Part shown: piece after piece, positions 57,898-64,000 of the stretch | Numbering within the stretch: the first letter of the stretch is position 1 | How the letters are laid out: every line of letters begins with the position of its first letter | Source of the DNA: Paroedura picta | Taxonomy: Eukaryota > Chordata > Lepidosauria > Squamata > Gekkonidae | Direction of reading: 5' to 3' | Assembly (NCBI RefSeq): GCF_049243985.1 | Contig: NC_135373.1 | Span: 83,330,213 to 83,394,212, forward strand | Length of the DNA stretch: 64,000 bases | The notes under the pieces: model-generated | The model's database searches: none | The model's input: only the letters and a program-made list of their open reading frames with translations | Told to the model about the DNA's origin: nothing | Translations under genes and position numbers: made by a program

Positions 57898-59365
57898 GTA
57901 GGGCTCCCCCCCGGAGGAGGCCGCTTCGGCTCGGCCTGGGCCCGCCCGCCCCGGAGCGCTTTCGCCTTCCCCCGTGAACGCCTCCGTTTCTGACGGAGTT
58001 TGCACGTGCCCTTGGGGGGAACGCTCAGTTCGCGGCGGCGAGTGAAGCTCTTGTCCCCGAACCGGCCGCTTCTTTGCACCGCCTGCTCCCCCGCACAGTC
58101 GCCGGGGAAGGCTCTGCGCGCTCCCCTAGCAAGGGGGTGTGAAGCCAGAAGCACGTTGCTGGAAGTCGATGAGGGGCGCAAAATGCTGCGGGACTACCTG
58201 TTCTACCTGGCTGAGGCGAAAGAGGCCTGGGCTATCTTCAGAAACCAGTTGCCAAATGGACTGTGGAAACCGAGTAATTTGACTTGTAATAAACATGCCT
58301 GCTTCTGGATCTATGGGGGAGTGCGAAGCAGCTCCCAAGGTTCCAGAATAGTATACATAGTCGAACTCCAGGCTTTCATGTTAACTATTCTTGCTCCTGG
58401 TTAAGTAACTTGAGCTCTCCGACAAGGCCTTTTGCAATCATGAAGAATTATCTGGCTGGTGAGGTAGTTTGAAGTAGTTTCAAAGGGTGGGTATGCCAGT
58501 CGCACATGTCTCTAATTCAAGTGGTTACGTTTACTTTGGGAAGAATGTTTTGTAGATGTAACGCATCAGTGCAAAAATCTATTGATGCTAGAGGGAGATT
58601 TCTTATGAACTATCCTCCTACGTTGCTGTAATGCCCCTACCTCATCTCTGTGAGCAGAATGCCCAGGTTCTAAATCAGTGGTTGACGTTTTGCTTATTTG
58701 TTCTTCACATGTTTGCTAAGCAAGCAAATAACAACTTGAATATATTAAATTTCAATTCAATTCCTTGCGGAAGAGTGATCTAGAAATTTTTCTTCTCTAC
58801 TTAGATACGTTTTGTATTGCAGTTTGGAAGGCTGGTGGAAAGAATGATGGACAGGCCTTTATACATAGGATAAAGTTGCACATGAGTTTGTTTATCTGGC
58901 CAGTGATAAGCAAAATATGGTTGTGTGCATTTTGTGAGAGGGAAAGTAAATGCTATTGTAACTTAAAATATAAGTGGTAGCTTGTCCTACATTTATACTC
59001 ACGAACATCTGCTCTGCAGTGCTTCAGCAGTTGGGTTGGTGTATTTCCCCCCCCAGTATCATCAGTCACAACCATAAAATGGGCAATATGTTTTTTTATC
59101 AGTGTGACTATTGCTTTTAGGTATAATGGGATCCTGTGTGTTGTATAGCATCTTGTGCTGGATTAGATCCAGGAAGATTTATGTTCAAATCCAAATTATC
59201 ATTTCATTCACTCTCCTTCAGAGTTGCAGTGATGAGGAGGGCAGGCCCTTGCAGAAAATTGGGGGGGGGGGGAATAATTTCATATAATCAAGTCAGTCCT
59301 GATTTGTTTAACAATTTGGATTTGAGAAGTTTCAAATGAAACCTGAAAGTCAGATGTGACTAGAG

Positions 59366-59690
59366 CAAACTTTCTCAACCAGTGTTTAGTGAAACCCTGA
59401 GGTTTCTTGATGGCTCTGAAAGGGTTTCCTGAATGAGTGGGAGTTAATTAATTTCTTGTAAGTTTTTAAAATTTGTTAAACATTTATTAGGTGATAGGAC
59501 TATGCATGGTCATGCCAACCCACCAACCCCTCCCAAAATGATGGGCCTGGAAGGAGTGGGAAGGGGAGGAGCCTTGGATGGGCGTGTATACAGCTATCCT
59601 TCCCAACCATGTTCTGCACAATTGCACCACTTCTGGGGCTTCTTGAAGCCTGAAGAATGTTTCTCAATATTAAAAGGTTGAGAAAGTCTG
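59366..59690. mobile_element. hAT miniature element, intact 325-bp copy
   Basis: Terminal repeats CAAACTTTCTCAACC and GGTTGAGAAAGTCTG (complementary apart from two positions), with an 8-bp target duplication GACTAGAG/GACTAAAG (59358-59365, 59691-59698; 7 of 8). It has no coding capacity. It serves as the template for recognising the disrupted copy at 20691. Confidence 0.9.
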
Positions 59691-60702
59691 GACTAAAGAG
59701 ATAAAATTCACTCAAATTTGGAAGCTATGGGAAGAAATGAAATACATGCAATACCTACTGTCCTATCAAACCTGAACTAATTCTTTAACAACAGACATTG
59801 CATCATTTACAGCTTAGCATATAAAATTAAAGTAGTTGAGGTATTTATAGAATTAAAAAAACATAAATGACTTAGCTTCTGCATGCAAAATTGCAAGCTG
59901 GTGAACTTCATGCTACCTTATCTCCTTTATCTTTATTTTTTGCTATCTGAAAATCAGGGTAGGGAGAGAGTTAAACAGAAAAGACAAACTTTGTGTTAAG
60001 TTACAGAAAATGTATTATTTGATCAGAAAAATGGTCACACAAAGGGTGAATAATATTTGCACAGCTGGACTAGAAGCTATCTCATTCCTCCTGTAGTTAC
60101 TGGTTGGAGCTCTCAGTGAACTTTTTTCTCTTGAAGCTTTATTGCAGGTTTCTGCACCTCCTTATGATCTGTTTTCTCCTCCTGCACCATAGAGTAGTAA
60201 GCTATTTGACACCCAATCTGTGGATATGTGTGTCCTAGTATTTTGAAGGAAAGTTGAAAAGGCTATGCACGAGAGAATGAGTCAGTTCAAACAGACCACC
60301 ATAGCAATAGAAGCCATGCATTCAGCCTGTATGAGGATCAGGTGTCTTTCTGGATGCAGAAATGCATCTTGTATTTGAGAGCTGTATATATGTACAGCAT
60401 GCCCACCTTGTATTTAAAGCATTTCACTCATTCTAAAAGCAAATATATTTCATAGGAGTGTTCCCCCAAATTTCATTCTTGTTTTTGAAAAATTGAAAAC
60501 AGATCTCAGAAGGAGTGTTTTTCCTCCCAGGCCTTCATCTCACTGGTTCTGATAACTTTAATGTTACCTGGCCTGCTTGTTATTTCTGCTAATCTCAAGG
60601 TTTAACAAGAAAATAATACCTCTGCACTTCATCCACCCCCTCCCCATCCTTTTGGACCTGCTAAAGGGTGGGGAGGGAACATTGGCTCATTGATGTAATA
60701 CC

Positions 60703-60975
60703 AGCTTGCTGTAGTGGTTAGGAATGCCAACTTCTAACCTGGCAAGCCATGTTTTATTCCCTGCTTCAACACATGCAGCCATCTGGATGACCTTTGATTC
60801 ACCACAGCACTGATAAAGCTGTCCTTACGGAGCAGTAATATCAGGGCTTTCTCAGCCTTATCTACCTCACAGGGTGTTTGTTGTGGGGAGAGGAAAGGGA
60901 AGGCAATTGTAAGCCGCTTTGAGATTCCTTCTGGTAGAGAAAAGCAGCATATAAGAACCAACTCCTCTTCTTGTA
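60703..60975 (+). mobile_element. tRNA-derived SINE with L2-like tail, full length
   Basis: GCTGTAGTGGTTAGGAATGC, a degraded B box, CTCACAGGGTGTTTGTTGTG, GCCGCTTTGAGATTCCTTCT, AAGCAGCATATAAGAACC and a CTT tail. It is somewhat older than 29660. Confidence 0.9.
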
Positions 60976-61589
60976 TTGCATAGATTTTTAGTTGAAAGCA
61001 GGAGAATTTCCATTGCTTGTCCTACAAGTGTTGGAAAAACGAGTGTCTTCAGAAATGTCCCAAATGTTTATAGTAAAGTTTGTGGGCGACTCGCCCCATT
61101 GCTAGTCGAATAGCAGGGACGACACTGCACTGATGGGTTGACAAACTTCCTGCTGCAATTCTGAAGAAAAATTACTAATATCTTGTGGTCAGGAGGAAGT
61201 ACTGAAACTCTTAGAACCTTACATTTAAAGAAGAGTGGGTAACACTTGAGATTACAGCTGCTGGAGGATAATCCTCACTACTTCTATATTTTCAGTCTTG
61301 GGTCATTCAAGGAAATGTTCTAATGTTTCCTCTGAGAATATAAGAGAACTCTTTTTGCCACTTCCTGATTGTTCAGACTTGACATGCTAGAATGAGTTAC
61401 ATTCTTGTTCCATTGAAAATTGACAGTTCAGTTATAAATACGCTACACATGTGAAACATTCTCCATGACACAAAATAAAGGTTATTAGTGCCTCTAAACA
61501 AAAGTATATATAACTAAAGAAATATTTTGTGTTGCATCACACACATTATGGGGAAAATGAAACCATAGACCATAGTTCCCCACTTTTTA

Positions 61590-61735
61590 CTACCTGGTGG
61601 AATCTCAAAGTGTCTTACAACTGTCTTCCCTTCCTCTCCCAACGACAGATACCCTGTGAGGAAAGTAAGGCTGAGAGAGTTCTGAGAGAACTGTGACTGG
61701 CCCAAGGTCACCTAGCTGGCTGCATGCCCAGATGG
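61590..61735 (-). mobile_element. tRNA-derived SINE, 3' part (minus)
   Basis: The complement shows CAGGGTATCTGTC, CAGTCACAGTTCTC and the CAGCTAGGTGACCTTGGGCC body. The head is missing, and it abuts a P1 repeat tail (61737-61822). Confidence 0.75.
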
Positions 61736-61736
61736 T

Positions 61737-61822
61737 GGATTCAAATGAGTAGCCGTGTTGGTCTGAAGTAGCACAATAAAATCAGAGTCCAGTAGCACCT
61801 TTAAGACCAGCTACTGCTTTCC
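61737..61822 (-). repeat. Penelope-like retroelement tail (family P1), truncated
   Basis: The minus strand reads GGTCTTAAAGGTGCTACTGG, TTGTGCTACTTCAGACC, ACACGGCTACTCATTTGAATC. The ribozyme-like part is absent. Confidence 0.6.
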
Positions 61823-61839
61823 ACAAAACCAGGAATTTG

Positions 61840-62420
61840 GGTGTGATCCTTGATGCCTCATGAGAGTAGCCCAACTGGCATCTTCGTCAAACCAAGCTGC
61901 TACCTAGCCCCAGAGATCCACACAACAGACACCTCTAGGTTAGACTTCTGTAACTCGTTCTACATGCGCCTACCCTTATCCTTGACCTGGATAATGTGCA
62001 TTCCCTGATACAGACTTTTGCAGCCAAAGACCTCAAAAAAAAACTGTATCAAAGGCTGCAGCTAAGTCCAACAAAAACAGCAAGGAGACATGGCCGCTGT
62101 CTGCAACCAGATCAAGATTGTCAACTAAAGCTAGCAGGCTGAAAAGGGTCTAGGGCAGACAAGTTACCTAAGGTAACTTGGGAGCTGGTCTGCTACTGCT
62201 CACACAATCACATTTCCAAACAACGACAGGTTGGAGTCTGGGTGATAACTGGCCACATCATTTTTCTGGAGAAGTACTTAAAGTAGTAGATAATGATTTG
62301 AGTAGCTGAAGGAAGAAGCCCTGAATTAGTGGCTGATTTATAATAGGACTTCTTGACGTGGTCCTGAGATAAATCTAGCAGCCAGAAGTAGTGATTCTTC
62401 ACCCTGGGTCACTACTCCAC
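61840..62420. mobile_element. L2-type LINE fragments
   Basis: 61840-62010 (plus) resembles the L2 coding stretch also seen at 54900-54965 (GGTTAGACTTCTGTAACTCG). 62030-62420 appears to be an antisense L2 piece. Both are decayed, and the second assignment is tentative. Confidence 0.5.
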
Positions 62421-62639
62421 AGAAACTGGGACAAAATGATCCATGAATAGATCAGGCAGTGTATTAGCCCTGCCTTCTGCTGTCCCTATGTTACAACTTA
62501 CATCTAGATCAGAACGTGTTCTTGATATTTAGCAAAAGACTTGGGGAGAATATCACAGCTAATTGTCTTCCTGAGACAATAAAGACTCAGATTTTGGCAT
62601 TAGTAGCTACTGAGCTTTGAACAATTGGAATAGTTCAAC

Positions 62640-62745
62640 AAACTTAGAGTCCAGTGGTACCTGTAAGACCAACAAAGATTTATTCAAGGCATGAGTTTTC
62701 ATGTCCATGCACACTTTCTCAGATAATGGAACAGGGATCATACAG
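62640..62745 (-). repeat. Penelope-like retroelement tail (family P1) with degenerate hammerhead-like core
   Basis: The minus strand reads CTGAGAAAGTGTGCATGGAC, then GAAAACTCATGCCTTGAATA and the tail GGTCTTACAGGTACCACTGG. Two core positions differ from the hammerhead consensus. Confidence 0.55.
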
Positions 62746-64000
62746 GTATAGATATAAGGAGAAAGTAAATGTGTAGCAAATTAATAAACAACATTGCAGG
62801 TCCAAATATGCAGTATGATAATCCTTTGGGTTCAATTGTCGTTCCCCAAAACATTGGGGCAATAAAAATGTGAAGTTGGCTATTAATGGCAGAAGTAATT
62901 AAAAGCAAGTTGTTGTTAGCCCCATCCATCTCCACTCAAGCTTGGAGGCAAACCCACAAGTGACAAGCCCTGCTGAGTTTGTCATTCTGTCCTGAGAGTT
63001 AGATTCCAAATAGGATTACATATTTACTCACATCACATAACAGTCTCATTGCCTCAAATAAAATAAAAAGATGAGGTGATTGTAAGGAATGTGGATATAA
63101 GAGTTGAGTGAGGTTAGCATATCTAGTGAGATAAGAAATCAATATCCTTGTTGAATCCTGGCGTTTACATTGTTTTGAGTGTTGTAAGGAGATCAGCCGG
63201 AGCCAGAGATCTGTGGAAATAGTATTGTGACCAAGTGGCCATGCTCATGTGCTTGAGCACTATTTTGATATTAATGCCAGGGATAGAGGGAGAGAAGCTG
63301 CTGACATAATGCCATTTCATTTCCTTGGCTAGGGGAAAAGCAGCTCATGTAGTTTTTAGCATCAGTGCAGTGAAAGCTGCCATCTTTTCAGTTGGAAAGC
63401 ATGGTGGGGAGAGGAACATAATGGGCAGAACTGTACCAGTAAATGTTGGAAAATTTAGTTTAGAATTACTGTATGTTGCAGTCATGTCTGCATTAATTAC
63501 TTTGTTTATAAATCTTAGTGGGACATGTGTAGGTCTATATACCTTGCTAAGCAGTGTAATTGAGTTCAAGGAAGAAGGACAAAACTGTAGAGATACAAGT
63601 CTAGTTAGTGCAAGAGTGTTTTAAAAAGAGATGTTCAGTACAAGTTTCAATAAATACCAGGGACCAGTTAGCCATGGTGCTTAGGAATTTCATTGATGCA
63701 CTTCGTATTTTCAGCAATGATTTTATCTTACTAGTTGGGGAACCCATTTTTAAAACGGACTGTAGAAAGGCAGAGGGAGGGTGGAGGGGCTCCTGTGTGG
63801 TGGGCCAGTCAGTAAGGCCAGTTTCTGCTTTCCTGGTGTTCAGAAGGCCTGGAAGAGCAGCATGGCTGTGGTGGAGCAGGCCATGATGGCCTTCCCTGGT
63901 CTCCCAGCAGCCAGGACAGCATGGCATGCCTGCAGCAGAACATGGTCCAACAGCTTTCCTCTCTCTCCTGGCTTACCTTCTGCTGACTCTTCTTCCTCAT

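Larger units (their letters stand above)
57898..64000 (+). other. RAB21 intron 1 (partial)
   Basis: Begins CpG-rich (to about 58130), then becomes AT-rich. It holds the hAT element at 59366, SINEs at 60703 and 61590, a P1 repeat at 62640 and LINE fragments near 61840-62420. The intervals 58140-59350, 59700-60690 and 62750-64000 show nothing I can assign. Confidence 0.75.

Noticed and set aside
58000-64000. RAB21 exon 2
   Set aside because: No frame encodes ASFLTKKL or the WDTAGQE motif; the remaining sequence is intron.

Overview
The window is vertebrate nuclear DNA and most likely from a squamate reptile (lizard or snake lineage). The evidence is intron-split vertebrate genes with CpG-rich promoters, combined with a repeat load typical of squamates: Sauria-type SINEs, BovB/RTE, CR1 and L2 LINEs, 5S-rRNA-derived SINEs, a tRNA-derived SINE with an L2-like tail, and many hAT-type miniature transposons with 8-bp target duplications. 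I cannot name the species.

Three host genes are recognisable in the order ZFC3H1 (minus), TMEM19 (plus), RAB21 (plus). This matches the human chromosome 12q21 block ZFC3H1-THAP2-TMEM19-RAB21, except that no THAP2 could be found. Only the first coding exon of ZFC3H1 (2468-3054) and of RAB21 (57736-57897) lie inside the window. TMEM19 is complete: six coding exons between 26929 and 39841 join to a 336-residue protein, with a likely non-coding first exon near 25100-25298 and polyadenylation signals at 40128 and 41025.

Layout: 1-2467 is ZFC3H1 intron 1, with one hAT miniature element. 2300-3330 is the ZFC3H1 CpG island and promoter. 3450-25000 is intergenic and almost all transposon relics, including a broken Ty3/gypsy pol fossil split by a GC-rich miniature transposon. 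25040-41045 is TMEM19, whose introns carry SINEs, LINE fragments and a LINE-ORF1-like insertion with a clean 12-bp duplication. 41046-57000 is intergenic, with nested CR1, hAT, L2, BovB and Sauria SINE copies. 57050-58130 is the RAB21 CpG island and exon 1. The rest is RAB21 intron 1.

The three genes are not an operon and have separate functions: nuclear RNA surveillance, a DUF92-family membrane protein, and an endosomal GTPase. The most notable non-gene signal is a set of hammerhead-ribozyme-like cores in two dispersed repeat families that look like Penelope-type retroelement tails. Everything here is from reading the sequence; no alignment or database search was run.
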